In this document: piece by piece, positions 1 to 8,850 of the stretch
Position numbering within the stretch: position 1 is the stretch's first letter
How the letters are laid out: each line of letters begins with the position of its first letter
The notes under the pieces: generated by a model
The model's database searches: none
What the model was told of the DNA's origin: nothing
Seen by the model: only the letters and a program-made list of their open reading frames with translations
Translations under genes and position numbers: made by a program
Origin: JAWXCE01 sp034440495
Lineage (GTDB): Bacteria > Pseudomonadota > Alphaproteobacteria > Rhizobiales > Rhodomicrobiaceae
Reading direction: 5' to 3'
Assembly (NCBI GenBank): GCA_034440495.1
Contig: JAWXCE010000049.1
Span: 1 to 36,617 of the forward strand
DNA: 36,617 bases

Positions 1-223
1 GCTGGCCGCCCTCGTCAAAGTAGTTGAACGGTGGATAATCACCCTCCGTGATGAAGCGCAGGGTTACGATGGCGGATGTATCCGGCTTTGGCCCGTACCC
101 TTCCTCCCGCAGAGCGGGCTCCTCCGTCTGGGCGCGTAATGCCTGTCCCCGCGCGACCACGATGCAAAGCGCTAAAGCACAAAGGATGAAAGCGCCCCAC
201 CGCACAGTCCTCGTCAAAAACAT
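1..223 (-). CDS. Amino-acid ABC transporter substrate-binding protein, N-terminal fragment
   Basis: This is the first part of a leftward gene that runs off the left edge. Read on the minus strand from the ATG at 223-221, it begins MFLTRTVRWGAF and continues through a hydrophobic stretch (ILCALALCIVVA) ending near ALRAQ, which looks like a Sec signal peptide. After a linker of about 25 residues comes LRFITEGDYPPFNYFDEGGQ, the typical start of a family-3 extracellular solute-binding protein (SBP_bac_3, polar amino acids or opines). The mature protein would act in the periplasm and deliver its ligand to an ABC permease. The frame stays open to the window edge. The ligand cannot be inferred, and a periplasmic sensor domain of the same fold is an alternative. 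Confidence 0.72.
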   Translation of the reverse strand, partial: MFLTRTVRWGAFILCALALCIVVARGQALRAQTEEPALREEGYGPKPDTSAIVTLRFITEGDYPPFNYFDEGGQ

Positions 224-445
224 AAACACCTCATCCCAGAAGAACCACTGCGCGCCTATTTTTAACTTTTTACACTTTTTTAGTTGCCATTTTTAATAAA
301 TTTGCAACAAATGAAGTCTTCGGGTGAAACGAGTATTGCATACAATGGCCAAAGGTTTTTGATAGTTAAAGCTTCAACTTGTCTACAATCACATAGCAAA
401 CGCCATCACAATTCAAGTTTTTCAGAAGCACTGAACGTAGGCATT

Positions 446-2305
446 ATGCCAGTCCAAACGTCTCAAGCGCGCGATTCATTTGAAGCTTATATCTGCTTTC
501 GCGCCGGTGCGCCAAGCGCCGCAATTGCCGAGGCTGAAGCAATCTGCGCAGAAACTGGCGTGCGCCTGCACGAGGCGCTCATCTCGCGCGGCTGGCTGAA
601 CCCGAGCCGTTATTGCGAGGCGCTGGCGGCGGCGTGTGAGTTGGAGGTCGCCGATGGCGATGATCTGGTGTTCCCGGTAGGCGCCGCCCGTCAGCAACCG
701 TGGCACATGCTTCGATCATCGCGTGCGGTGCCGCTTGCCGCTGAATGGCGCAAGGCCGTGCTTTGCTCGGAAAGCGTGTCTGCACAGTCGCTAAAATCCG
801 TAGCTGACGCTCTGGGACCCTCCCGCGAGAAAATCGCGCTTATCACCCGGAGGGCGCTGATTGCGTCCTTAAGCAAAGCCCAGGACTGGCGCCTGACGCG
901 CAGGGCTGTATTCGGCCTGGCGCTTGAGCGGCGGGACGCGAGCGCGCAAACGGGCGTCTGGTTTTGGCAATCCTGCCTCATCGTAGCGTTCGCCGGTTTT
1001 TCGGTTGGTGCGGCGGCCGTTTTGCCGCGTGAGACTCTCACCGTTCTTTGCGCGCTGTTTTCCATGGTGTTTTTTATTGGTGTGGCGTTACGTACCTGCG
1101 CCGCGGCTCATGCATGTTTGTCTCGACGCAAGGTTACAGCCATCCCGGCGATTCCAGACCGCGACCTGCCGCGCTACACGGTCATGGCGCCTCTGTTTCG
1201 CGAAACGCGCGTGCTGCCAACGCTGTTGCGCGCGCTCGCCAATCTTGATTACCCGGCCGCAAAGCTGGACATCAAACTGGTGTTGGAAAGCGATGATCGC
1301 GAGATGATTGTGGCCGTGGCGCGCACGCCGCTGCCCGGTAACGTCGATATAATTATCGTGCCAGCTAGCCAACCGCAAACCAAGCCAAAAGCGCTGAACT
1401 ACGCCTTGCAGTTCGCCACAGGAGATTACGTTGTCGTTTTCGACGCGGAAGATCAACCCGATCCCGATCAACTGTGCAAAGCCGCCGCTATGTTCGCTAG
1501 CCTGCCGCCGCAAGTCGTCTGTCTCCAGGCACGTCTTGTCTACCACAACCACAGCGAAAACTGGCTGTCCAAGCAGTTCGCCATCGAATACGCCTCGCTA
1601 TTCGGCGGCGTGCTGCCAATGCTGGACGCAATGGCCCTGCCTTTGCCGCTTGGCGGCACGTCCAATCATTTCCGTATCGAAGCGTTGCGACGCGTCGGCG
1701 CCTGGGACGCTTTCAACGTTACCGAAGACGCCGATTTGGGCATGCGCCTTTACCGCGCAGGATTTAGGTGCAAAACGCTGGATTCAAACACGTGGGAGGA
1801 AGCGGCCTGCCAGCCGATGAACTGGCTCAAGCAGCGCAGCCGCTGGCTGAAGGGCTGGATGCAGACCTATGGCGTGCATATGCGCCGTCCGGTGCGGGCG
1901 TGGCGCGAGTTGGGATGGCGGGGATTTATCGCGTTTCAGGGTCATTTCGCCAGCGTTATCCTGTCGGCGCTGGCGCATCCGCTGGTTTATGTGCTGTTGA
2001 TCGCGGATGGCGTGAACGGACATGTGCTTCGCGCGCCTGAAAGTTTTCTCGGCGAACAGTTCATGCTGCTTGCGGCGTTCAACTTCGCCGCCGGATATTT
2101 TTGCACGCTGGGGTTAGGCCTCGCCACCCTCAAAGCTCGCGGTTTGTCAAAACTCATACCGCATCTCGTGTTTGTTCCGCTTTACTGGATGCTGATCTCG
2201 GTCGCCGCGTACCGCGCGCTGTACCAGCTTATCACCGCGCCATTTCACTGGGATAAAACCGATCACGGCGTTAGCGGCCTGAACACAACACCTGCGACAA
2301 AATGA
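446..2305 (+). CDS. Membrane-bound family 2 glycosyltransferase with N-terminal MshEN-like domain
   Basis: The protein is 619 residues from the ATG at 446; the frame is open further upstream to 284, but the extra residues look non-coding. The first 100 or so residues (ICAETGVRLHEALISRGWL and following) resemble the small N-terminal domain of type II secretion ATPases (GspE_N/MshEN), as also seen in NfrB-like enzymes. Two hydrophobic helices follow, then a cytoplasmic GT-A domain with the cellulose-synthase-like signature: FDAEDQP at about 332-338, TED at 426-428 and QRSRW at 463-467. Three or four more membrane helices follow. These motifs are those of processive or polysaccharide-making GT2 enzymes that use a nucleotide sugar at the inner membrane. 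No partner polysaccharide genes are adjacent, so the product is unknown. The start is supported only by a weak GTAGG upstream. Confidence 0.85.
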   Translation: MPVQTSQARDSFEAYICFRAGAPSAAIAEAEAICAETGVRLHEALISRGWLNPSRYCEALAAACELEVADGDDLVFPVGAARQQPWHMLRSSRAVPLAAEWRKAVLCSESVSAQSLKSVADALGPSREKIALITRRALIASLSKAQDWRLTRRAVFGLALERRDASAQTGVWFWQSCLIVAFAGFSVGAAAVLPRETLTVLCALFSMVFFIGVALRTCAAAHACLSRRKVTAIPAIPDRDLPRYTVMAPLFRETRVLPTLLRALANLDYPAAKLDIKLVLESDDREMIVAVARTPLPGNVDIIIVPASQPQTKPKALNYALQFATGDYVVVFDAEDQPDPDQLCKAAAMFASLPPQVVCLQARLVYHNHSENWLSKQFAIEYASLFGGVLPMLDAMALPLPLGGTSNHFRIEALRRVGAWDAFNVTEDADLGMRLYRAGFRCKTLDSNTWEEAACQPMNWLKQRSRWLKGWMQTYGVHMRRPVRAWRELGWRGFIAFQGHFASVILSALAHPLVYVLLIADGVNGHVLRAPESFLGEQFMLLAAFNFAAGYFCTLGLGLATLKARGLSKLIPHLVFVPLYWMLISVAAYRALYQLITAPFHWDKTDHGVSGLNTTPATK

Positions 2306-2401
2306 GGATTCTGCTAACGGCTATAGCGCGATGAGCACAACCGTGGGTGGCCCGGACTCCGCGAATCATATAGTTAATTCCTATTAACTTTGCGGCAAAA
2401 T

Positions 2402-3478
2402 ATGAAGGATCGCGAATTGCCTGCCAGTTCAAGCACGGTTATTAACGGATTTCATACTCCTCCGCCACTGGCGCCAGATGTTGCGCGCCTTGACGCCATT
2501 TCGGCTGCGCTGGTTTCGGCCGCCATGTTGTCTGCTTGGAGCGAACCCGAAACCGATGACGCGCTGACAAACCGGCTTCGCATCATTTATGACGACGAGC
2601 AAACCGCGTCCAGCGCGCTTCAGGCGGCGTATGCGCATCAATATCTGGAACGAACTGCCGAAGACGCTCTCCTCACTCCGGATGGCGCGGCGGCGCTCGA
2701 ATTGCGGCTAGGCGCACGCAAAGTGTCAGGCGAGGCCGAGGCTCTAAAGGCTCTGGCGGGGTTGACGCTCGGCGTCAAACCTACAGATAGAAAAAAAATG
2801 GCGGCGCTTTCGCGGTCAGGGGCCATGGAGTCCGCCGCAATAGCAAAGCTATACGGCTTTGGGCTTGGTGACACGCCTTCCCGTTCCGCTGTCAGATTCG
2901 CTCTGGCGCAACACCTTCTCATAGGGCAATTTCCCTATTATGCGAGCCATCTCGCCAAAGCGTCTGCGCGTGATGCGCGCCCTAATACGCTGATTACCGC
3001 ACTCATCATGGGCCATATTGGCGGCTCGCACACATCCTTGATGGAGGCTGAGACGCATATGTTGTCAAACGCTCTGGGCGCAAAAACGCGCACCAAAACC
3101 GAGCTTGCCGCGGCCCTAATCTGCGCCGCTTCGGCGCCGCAACTCCGGTCGCAGCGAGAGAGCACCCGCATCCCAGCAAAGCAAACCGGCGTCGAAGACT
3201 TCGCAAACACAGTGCGTCGCATCGCGAAAGCTATGGAGACGAAACCATACGCGGGGCGGGTGGCCATCGCACAGGTGTATGACGCGGGCGTCGCGCAGGA
3301 CCTCGCGTTCGGAGCACTGGATGAGTTCAAGAAACGGGTAGCGGATGCGTGCCGCGCCGGTTATCTCGATCTCGAGCGCTATGACATCGCGGGGCCGCTC
3401 GACGCTTCGCTGCGCGAACGCTCAAGAACGCCATTTGGCCGTGACGAGCGCCATTTCATCGTCAATCAATGGATTTGA
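2402..3478 (+). CDS. Unknown protein paired with a HerA-like ATPase
   Basis: The product is about 358 residues from the ATG at 2402; a TTG at 2390 in the same frame would add four. I do not recognise a named family. It has no signal peptide and no membrane helix. It is rich in Ala and charged residues and looks mostly helical. The last 90 residues (from about FANTVRRIAKAM, through YAGRVAIAQVYDA and DEFKKRVADACRAGYLDL, to the C-terminus) have the spacing of a winged-helix-like domain; this is an impression from pattern, not an alignment. The stop lies inside the next gene (10-base overlap), so the two are very likely co-translated and act together. Candidate roles are a DNA-binding or sensing partner, or an effector, of the ATPase. 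Confidence 0.8.
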   Translation: MKDRELPASSSTVINGFHTPPPLAPDVARLDAISAALVSAAMLSAWSEPETDDALTNRLRIIYDDEQTASSALQAAYAHQYLERTAEDALLTPDGAAALELRLGARKVSGEAEALKALAGLTLGVKPTDRKKMAALSRSGAMESAAIAKLYGFGLGDTPSRSAVRFALAQHLLIGQFPYYASHLAKASARDARPNTLITALIMGHIGGSHTSLMEAETHMLSNALGAKTRTKTELAAALICAASAPQLRSQRESTRIPAKQTGVEDFANTVRRIAKAMETKPYAGRVAIAQVYDAGVAQDLAFGALDEFKKRVADACRAGYLDLERYDIAGPLDASLRERSRTPFGRDERHFIVNQWI

Positions 3479-6400
3479 AAGCGAACCTGATGGATCCTCG
3501 CATCGAGGCTTTCAAAAGCCCTGAATTCGACCGCGTTTTTGGCGCTGTTGCATCGCTCCCCGGCGCGGCGGACGAAGAAACGCTGGATGTGCCAGCGATC
3601 GACCCTGTCGCGCGCAGCGCAGTCGCAGCGGTGGCTCACCATGCGCGCACCGGCAACCCTGATCCCGCCTCCAGGCTGCTGCTCATCAAGGGCCCGGCGG
3701 GCACTGGCAAAACGCACACCCTCGTTACCGCCATACGCCAGCTTCACGCGGCGGGCGATATCTATGGCGTAGTGTTGCCCATGGTCGACCCGGTTTCGGA
3801 ATCGGAGTTCGACGGCTGGCTAACGCGCGCCATCGTTACGCGGCTGTCGGAGCCGCATCTGGTGCAGGCGGGCGCGCCGTTGCCGCTGCATAGGCTAGCG
3901 GAGAAACTTTTAGCAGTCGGGCCGGAGGCGCTAGCTACGGCTTTCCGCGCCCAGGTGATGGACGGCTCGGGCGATATGGCGCCGGAGGATTTCAAACGGC
4001 TGGTAAACGGCATCCGCCAGGGACTGGCGGGGCCGCAGCGCGTGGCGCCGGTTGGCGAGGCATTTGTCGCGGCGTTGCTGGGCAGTTATGCGGGCTATGA
4101 TGAAGGTTTGGACTATTTACGGGGCCTTCCTGTGGAAGGCGATGTGTGGGGCGTCAAGCTTGCCCATCGCGCTCACGACCAAGGCGCGCGGGCGCTCATT
4201 GAGCAACTTGCGGCGGCGGCGAGCGCCACGGCCGGCGCGCTGCTCATCGCCTTCGACCAGATGGAGCAGAACCGGTTTGAGCGGTGGGAAGACCGTCTGC
4301 GCCACATTGTCGGGCGCGGCGCGCTGTTTGCTGAAACTTTACCCGGTCTTTGCGTGATTTTCGCCGTGCTCCCGGCCCTTTATGATTCCGTCGCCCAGGA
4401 GATCGACCGCTCGATCCGCGATCGCATTGAGAAATTTGGCGCACTGCCAGTTTCCATGCGCAACCTGTCGCGCCCTCAGGTGGCGATGCTGCTCAAGCAT
4501 CGGCTGGCCGCGCTTTACGCTCGCAATGGCGCGGCTGTTGACGAGGTCGATCCGCTTTTTCCGTTTGAGGACTGGTTTGTGGACGAGTTGTCCGGCCAGA
4601 CGTCGCGCTATGTAACAGAGATGGTGCAGACCTTCCGCCGCCTGCTGCTGGAGCTTGGCCACGTCCCTGCAATGGACGATTTCCCGCCGCCGACGACGGA
4701 AGCTGCGCCTGTCGCCTTCGCGCCCGTATTTGCCGCCATCGATTTCGGCGAAAGCTGGGAGCGCTATATGGTGCAGACCATGCCACAGCCGACGCCCGTG
4801 CAAAGCTTTGTGCAGGCGGAATATCTGGAATGGGCCATCCTGGCGTCGCTGCCGGAGCTTGAGGGCGTGAAGGCGCTGCGCACCCGCAAAACCTCGCGCG
4901 CGAACACTATGATTATTGAGCTGGAAATCGAGGCCGCGAATGGCGATGTCGAGCGCCGCGAGATTGCGCTTTGCAACGAAACCCATGAGGGCGCGACGCT
5001 CGCCAACGAAATTCGCGGTTTCGTTTCAACGTGCCGTAAATCGCGCGCTGTGATCGTGCGCCCGCGAGGTCGCCCGCTGCCGCGCTCTGGCCGTGGGGCT
5101 GGCGCCGTGTTGCGCGATGCGGAGGATAATGGCGCGATCATCATCCGCCAGTTCGACAAGCCGTCGTGGGAGCGGCTGCAAATCGCCAAAAGCTACTTCG
5201 TGCAGAAGGATTATCCTGGTTTCATGGACTGGCAGCGGAACGCCAAGCCGCTAACGCAAATCGCGCCGTTGGCGGCGATATTGCAGTATCCTTATGTGAA
5301 GCCCGAAGCAAAATCTGACGAGGCGGATGAGCAAGCGCTTGCTGCGCAGGCCAAAATCATCCAGCTCAGACAGCCTGATGGGGCGAGCGTCATGCTCGGC
5401 GAGGCGGCGACGGGTCAGGTGCATTGGGCTCCGTCCGAGAGTACGAACAAGCTATTAAATTTCGGCCTGCTGGTCACCGGCGACCCCGGTTCCGGCAAAA
5501 CGCAGACGCTGAACGTGCTTATCGACGGCGTGGTCGAGATGGGCTTCCCCGTCTGCATTTTCGACTTTAAGAAAGACTATGTCAGCCCCGACTTCGTCGC
5601 CGAGCAGCGCCTGCGCGTGCACGATGTGCGCCGCGATGGCCTGCCGTTCAATCCGCTGCTGCCCTCCGCTGATCGCGACGGGCGGGCCAAGCCTGTCGAA
5701 CACATTTTCACCATTTGCGGCGTGCTTAAGCGCGTTTTCCGCCTCGGCGATCAGCAGGAGGCCAAGCTGCGGGACGCCATGAAACAAGCGTTCGAGCGGC
5801 GCGGCGTGGACACGCAAGCTTGGGCGAATGCGGACGAGATCAGCGCGCCGTGCTTCGACGAAGTTATCATCGTGCTCCGCGAGTATGAGGAGCAGAAGGA
5901 CAATACAGCGCGCAATCTTCTGAATCGTCTCAGCCCGCTGTTCGAGCTTGGTTTGTTCCCAAAACACGACGCCAAAGGCGGCTCGTTCGACGCCATGCTG
6001 GGCGAACGGGTTGTATTGGCGTTGTTTGATCTGCCGTCCAAGGAAATTCAGTCGGCGCTTGCCGAACTTATCATTATCCGCCTGCATGGCTATCTTGTAC
6101 GCGGCGAACATCCGCGCCGCCTGACGCGCCTTCTAGTGCTGGACGAGGCATGGCGCGTGGCGGGCAGCACGCATCTCGAAAGCCTGGCGCGTGAGGGCCG
6201 CGCATTTGGCGTGGCCCTCGCCATCGGCACCCAGTATCCGGGTGATTTGCCAGCCGATCTGGCTGGCGCGCTAGCAACCAAGATTTTCCTCAAGAACCAG
6301 CAGCCCGACCACAAGAAGGCGACCGTTCGTGCGTTGTGCGGGGCCACCTCCGGGCCGGAGGCGCAGCGGCTTTACACCATGATCGATAACTTCGCCATGT

Positions 6401-6531
6401 TCGAAGGCGTCATCCAGAACCAACACTATACGCCGTATCAGACCTTCAAGCTCACGCCGTACTATGTCCGTAAGGAGCAGGTTGCAGAAGAACCCGCGCC
6501 AGAGCGCAAAAAGCGCTTTGCCTTTCTTTAG
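3469..6531 (+). CDS. Double P-loop ATPase with C-terminal HerA/VirB4-like (DUF87) domain
   Basis: The protein is 1020 residues. The N-terminal half is an AAA/STAND-like ATPase: Walker A GPAGTGKT at 75-82 and a Walker-B-like strand ending FDQ near 262-264, then a lid-like helical region (about 310-360). The middle (about 470-620) has no motif I can name. The C-terminal part is a HerA/VirB4/TraC-type motor: Walker A GDPGSGKT at 671-678, the strand CIFDFKKDY soon after, and Walker B LLVLDEAW with D892 and E893. Such motors form hexamers that translocate DNA or protein. No nuclease motif is visible in this protein. Its start overlaps the preceding unknown gene, and nothing else in the cassette follows, since the next gene faces the other way. 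Two-gene units with HerA-type ATPases often serve phage defence or DNA processing; that role here is inference. Confidence 0.85.
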   Translation: MDLKANLMDPRIEAFKSPEFDRVFGAVASLPGAADEETLDVPAIDPVARSAVAAVAHHARTGNPDPASRLLLIKGPAGTGKTHTLVTAIRQLHAAGDIYGVVLPMVDPVSESEFDGWLTRAIVTRLSEPHLVQAGAPLPLHRLAEKLLAVGPEALATAFRAQVMDGSGDMAPEDFKRLVNGIRQGLAGPQRVAPVGEAFVAALLGSYAGYDEGLDYLRGLPVEGDVWGVKLAHRAHDQGARALIEQLAAAASATAGALLIAFDQMEQNRFERWEDRLRHIVGRGALFAETLPGLCVIFAVLPALYDSVAQEIDRSIRDRIEKFGALPVSMRNLSRPQVAMLLKHRLAALYARNGAAVDEVDPLFPFEDWFVDELSGQTSRYVTEMVQTFRRLLLELGHVPAMDDFPPPTTEAAPVAFAPVFAAIDFGESWERYMVQTMPQPTPVQSFVQAEYLEWAILASLPELEGVKALRTRKTSRANTMIIELEIEAANGDVERREIALCNETHEGATLANEIRGFVSTCRKSRAVIVRPRGRPLPRSGRGAGAVLRDAEDNGAIIIRQFDKPSWERLQIAKSYFVQKDYPGFMDWQRNAKPLTQIAPLAAILQYPYVKPEAKSDEADEQALAAQAKIIQLRQPDGASVMLGEAATGQVHWAPSESTNKLLNFGLLVTGDPGSGKTQTLNVLIDGVVEMGFPVCIFDFKKDYVSPDFVAEQRLRVHDVRRDGLPFNPLLPSADRDGRAKPVEHIFTICGVLKRVFRLGDQQEAKLRDAMKQAFERRGVDTQAWANADEISAPCFDEVIIVLREYEEQKDNTARNLLNRLSPLFELGLFPKHDAKGGSFDAMLGERVVLALFDLPSKEIQSALAELIIIRLHGYLVRGEHPRRLTRLLVLDEAWRVAGSTHLESLAREGRAFGVALAIGTQYPGDLPADLAGALATKIFLKNQQPDHKKATVRALCGATSGPEAQRLYTMIDNFAMFEGVIQNQHYTPYQTFKLTPYYVRKEQVAEEPAPERKKRFAFL

Positions 6532-6593
6532 AATGCTAGCTTCCACCCTCCAGTATGAGGTTGTGTCGTCGCCTATTTCAAACATGTTGCCAT

Positions 6594-6627
6594 CATTGTC
6601 ATCCCCGCCTACGCGGGGATGACAATG
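6594..6627. repeat. Perfect 15-bp palindrome, REP-like element and possible bidirectional terminator
   Basis: The arms 6594-6608 (CATTGTCATCCCCGC) and 6613-6627 are perfect reverse complements around a 4-base loop. The element lies between the convergent ends of the ATPase gene and the glutathione peroxidase gene. Palindromes of the form TCATCCCCGC...GCGGGGATGA recur in many alphaproteobacterial genomes. The hairpin could stop transcription from both sides, although no long T-run follows. Confidence 0.8.
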
Positions 6628-6643
6628 AGCGTAAACTGACTGC

Positions 6644-7219
6644 TCAGGACTTTTCGCGCTTTGCCAACTCCGCCTCGATTGCGGCAATCACGGATTTAGA
6701 GGTCGGCTTCATGTTGGTCGGGAAGTAAGCGGCGAGCTTGCCGTCGGCCGAAATCAGGAATTTGTGAAAATTCCAGCCTACCGAGCCTTTTTTGCCCGCA
6801 GCGCTGTTAGCCCACTGGTAAAACGGGTGAGCGTTTGCGCCGGTCACGCTGTATTTTGCGGTCAGCGGGAAGGTTACGCCAAACGTGCCTTTGCAAAAGT
6901 TCGCGATTTCAGCGGCATCTCCTGACTCCTGATAAAAGTCGTTCGATGGCACGCCGATAACTGTCAAACCGTGATCCTTATAGGTCTGCCACAGAGTTTG
7001 CAGCCCCTCATATTGTCCCGTAAATCCGCAGAAGGATGCCGTGTTTACAACCAGAAGCACCCGACCTTTAAAATCCGACAAAGGCATCGGCTTGCCGTTG
7101 ATCGCTTCGAAAGCAAATGTAAACGCCCTACCCTCGGCTTGAGGCTGCGCCTGGCCGGAGGACTGCATCAGAGCGGCGCCAACCGCCAGCCCGCCTAAAA
7201 CCATCTGCTTTAGTTTCAT
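6644..7219 (-). CDS. Secreted glutathione peroxidase family protein
   Basis: The product is 191 residues, longer than the usual cytoplasmic form of about 160 because of an N-terminal Sec signal peptide (MKLKQMVLGGLAVGAALMQS, cleaved near AQPQA). The thioredoxin-like fold is marked by NTASFCGFTGQY with the peroxidatic Cys at 64, by VPSNDF, and by VGWNFHKFL, which holds the Trp and Asn of the catalytic tetrad. The Gln of the classical PSNQF motif is Asp here, as I recall from other bacterial members. It reduces peroxides, probably in the periplasm and with thioredoxin-like rather than glutathione donors. Nearby msrB and msrA products are also exported, so this stretch appears devoted to extracytoplasmic oxidative damage. 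Confidence 0.9.
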   Translation of the reverse strand: MKLKQMVLGGLAVGAALMQSSGQAQPQAEGRAFTFAFEAINGKPMPLSDFKGRVLLVVNTASFCGFTGQYEGLQTLWQTYKDHGLTVIGVPSNDFYQESGDAAEIANFCKGTFGVTFPLTAKYSVTGANAHPFYQWANSAAGKKGSVGWNFHKFLISADGKLAAYFPTNMKPTSKSVIAAIEAELAKREKS

Positions 7220-7432
7220 GATCCCCTCAGCTTTAAAAATAGCGGCTCAATCGAATTGTCACGCTCATGGAACGTGGTCTAACCGTCTTTAGTTTACGAG
7301 CCGCAACCGTTCGCCGCTCAAGACTTCCAATTGCATTATTTTCATGCAAGAGGTTGGCGTAACAGTGGGGTTTATACGTTACAATTGCGGACGTGTCGCG
7401 GCGCCCCACGAAACTGCGGAGTTTGAAAAACC

Positions 7433-8185
7433 ATGGTGGAGTTCCTGTCTCGTTTCTGGCGCAACAGCGTTGTCGGCACGTTCTTTGCCGGCGCGCTTTT
7501 CCTCCTGCCGGTTGTTCTGACGTTTTTCATTGTCACGTGGATTGTCAACCTGGTGCGTGGGCAGCTTGGGCCGGACACGTTTCTTGGCGACCTCCTCACG
7601 CGGCTCGGCATCGTCATTATTGGGCCGGAGCAAAACACATACGCCTTCTGGCTCGGCCTGGTTATTGCGCTCATAGGCATCTGGTTTTTAGGTTGGGTGG
7701 TGAAAAGCCAGGCCAAATCTATCGTTCAAGACGCCATCGACCGGATTTTTGCCCGCGTGCCGCTGATCCGCTCGATTTACAGCCCTGTTGCGCGCGTCGT
7801 GCGTCTCGCGACTAACCGCGACGGCGGCACCGGAGATTTCTCAAGCATGAGCGTAGTCTCGTGCCGTTTTTTTGGTGACGAAACTGGTGTAGACATTCTC
7901 GCGCTGCTGGCGGCACAGGAGGTTTATATCATAGGCGGGGAGCGGCGGCGCCTGGTGTATCTGCCCGCCGCGCCCATACCAATGTCGGGTGGCCTCGTGT
8001 TCATGCCCGAGGCATCCGTATTCCCGGTGCCCGAAATGAAGGTTGACGACCTATTCAAAATCTATGTCTCGCTCGGTGCGCTGGCTCCGGAAAGTATGCC
8101 CGCAAACCTCATCGTAAAAAAGGGCGAGCCTCCGGTCATGTACGCCAATGCGCCAGTCATCGTGGACACCGCGCCGACCGCTTAA
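7433..8185 (+). CDS. DUF502 family inner-membrane protein
   Basis: The protein is 250 residues. It opens with two hydrophobic segments (about FAGALFLLPVVLTFFIVTWIV and FWLGLVIALIGIWFLGWVV), followed by VPLIRSIYSPV and a cytoplasmic domain of mixed strands with SGGLVFMPEASVF near 185-197. This pattern and length match the DUF502 family found in many Proteobacteria and in plants (COV-like proteins). No biochemical function is established for the bacterial members as far as I know. It stands alone, transcribed away from the glutathione peroxidase gene with a 213-base shared upstream region. The ATG at 7433 places the first helix close to the N-terminus, as expected. Confidence 0.88.
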   Translation: MVEFLSRFWRNSVVGTFFAGALFLLPVVLTFFIVTWIVNLVRGQLGPDTFLGDLLTRLGIVIIGPEQNTYAFWLGLVIALIGIWFLGWVVKSQAKSIVQDAIDRIFARVPLIRSIYSPVARVVRLATNRDGGTGDFSSMSVVSCRFFGDETGVDILALLAAQEVYIIGGERRRLVYLPAAPIPMSGGLVFMPEASVFPVPEMKVDDLFKIYVSLGALAPESMPANLIVKKGEPPVMYANAPVIVDTAPTA

Positions 8186-8334
8186 CTGGCACACCAGTCT
8201 CTCGTATATTTGATGCAGGCTAGCGGCGTAACGGTCGCGCTAATGTGTGCGAACACACTTACATGGACAGTTATGAAACGGGGAGGCGATTATCCGCCGC
8301 TTGACGCTTGCCATAAAGGGACAGGAAAAGCGCT

Positions 8335-8838
8335 ATGCCGACACGCAGACAATTTACGCAAGGTTTCGCCGCAGTGCTCGCAGCCACCGCGGTGAGTTTA
8401 CCACGCACCGGAGGGTCCGCGCCTGTGGCGAACAAATTTGAGATCGATCTTCCAGCAGACGAGTGGAAGAAGCGGCTTAACAAGGAGCAATATGCCGTGC
8501 TGCGCGAGCACGGCACCGAGCGGGCGGGCACCAGCCCTCTGGATAAGGAAAATCGCGCGGGGGTGTTCGCCTGCGCGGGTTGCGACCTGCCGGTTTTCAA
8601 ATCCGACACCAAATATGACAGCGGCACCGGTTGGCCCAGCTTCTGGGCGCCAATCGACAACGCTATTGGCACATCGGAAGACAAAAGCTGGTTCGCCACG
8701 CGCACGGAAGTGCATTGCCGCCGCTGTGGCGGGCATCTGGGCCATGTGTTCGATGACGGCCCGAAGCCAACGGGCCTGCGCTATTGCATGAACGGCGTGG
8801 CGATGAAGTTCTCGCCCGCCGACGTCAAACCGTCTTAA
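8335..8838 (+). CDS. msrB: Peptide-methionine (R)-S-oxide reductase, Tat-exported
   Basis: The protein is 167 residues and reduces methionine-R-sulfoxide in proteins. The N-terminus MPTRRQFTQGFAAVLAATAV is a twin-arginine signal peptide (RRQF), so the enzyme should be exported folded to the periplasm. The MsrB domain shows two zinc pairs, C80-x2-C83 (FACAGC) and C128-x2-C131 (CRRC), the motif SGTGWPSFW, and the catalytic Cys at 151 in RYCMNG (RYCIN in most homologues). It sits 12 bases upstream of msrA on the same strand, which implies one transcript and repair of both sulfoxide epimers in the same compartment. Confidence 0.95.
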   Translation: MPTRRQFTQGFAAVLAATAVSLPRTGGSAPVANKFEIDLPADEWKKRLNKEQYAVLREHGTERAGTSPLDKENRAGVFACAGCDLPVFKSDTKYDSGTGWPSFWAPIDNAIGTSEDKSWFATRTEVHCRRCGGHLGHVFDDGPKPTGLRYCMNGVAMKFSPADVKPS

Positions 8839-8850
8839 GGAGATCACCCC

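Noticed and set aside
48..296. 82-residue rightward frame at the left end
   Set aside because: It is antisense to the binding-protein fragment, whose signal peptide and conserved motif are clear.
8210..8395. 61-residue rightward frame upstream of msrB
   Set aside because: It overlaps the Tat signal region of msrB in another frame and has no ribosome binding site.
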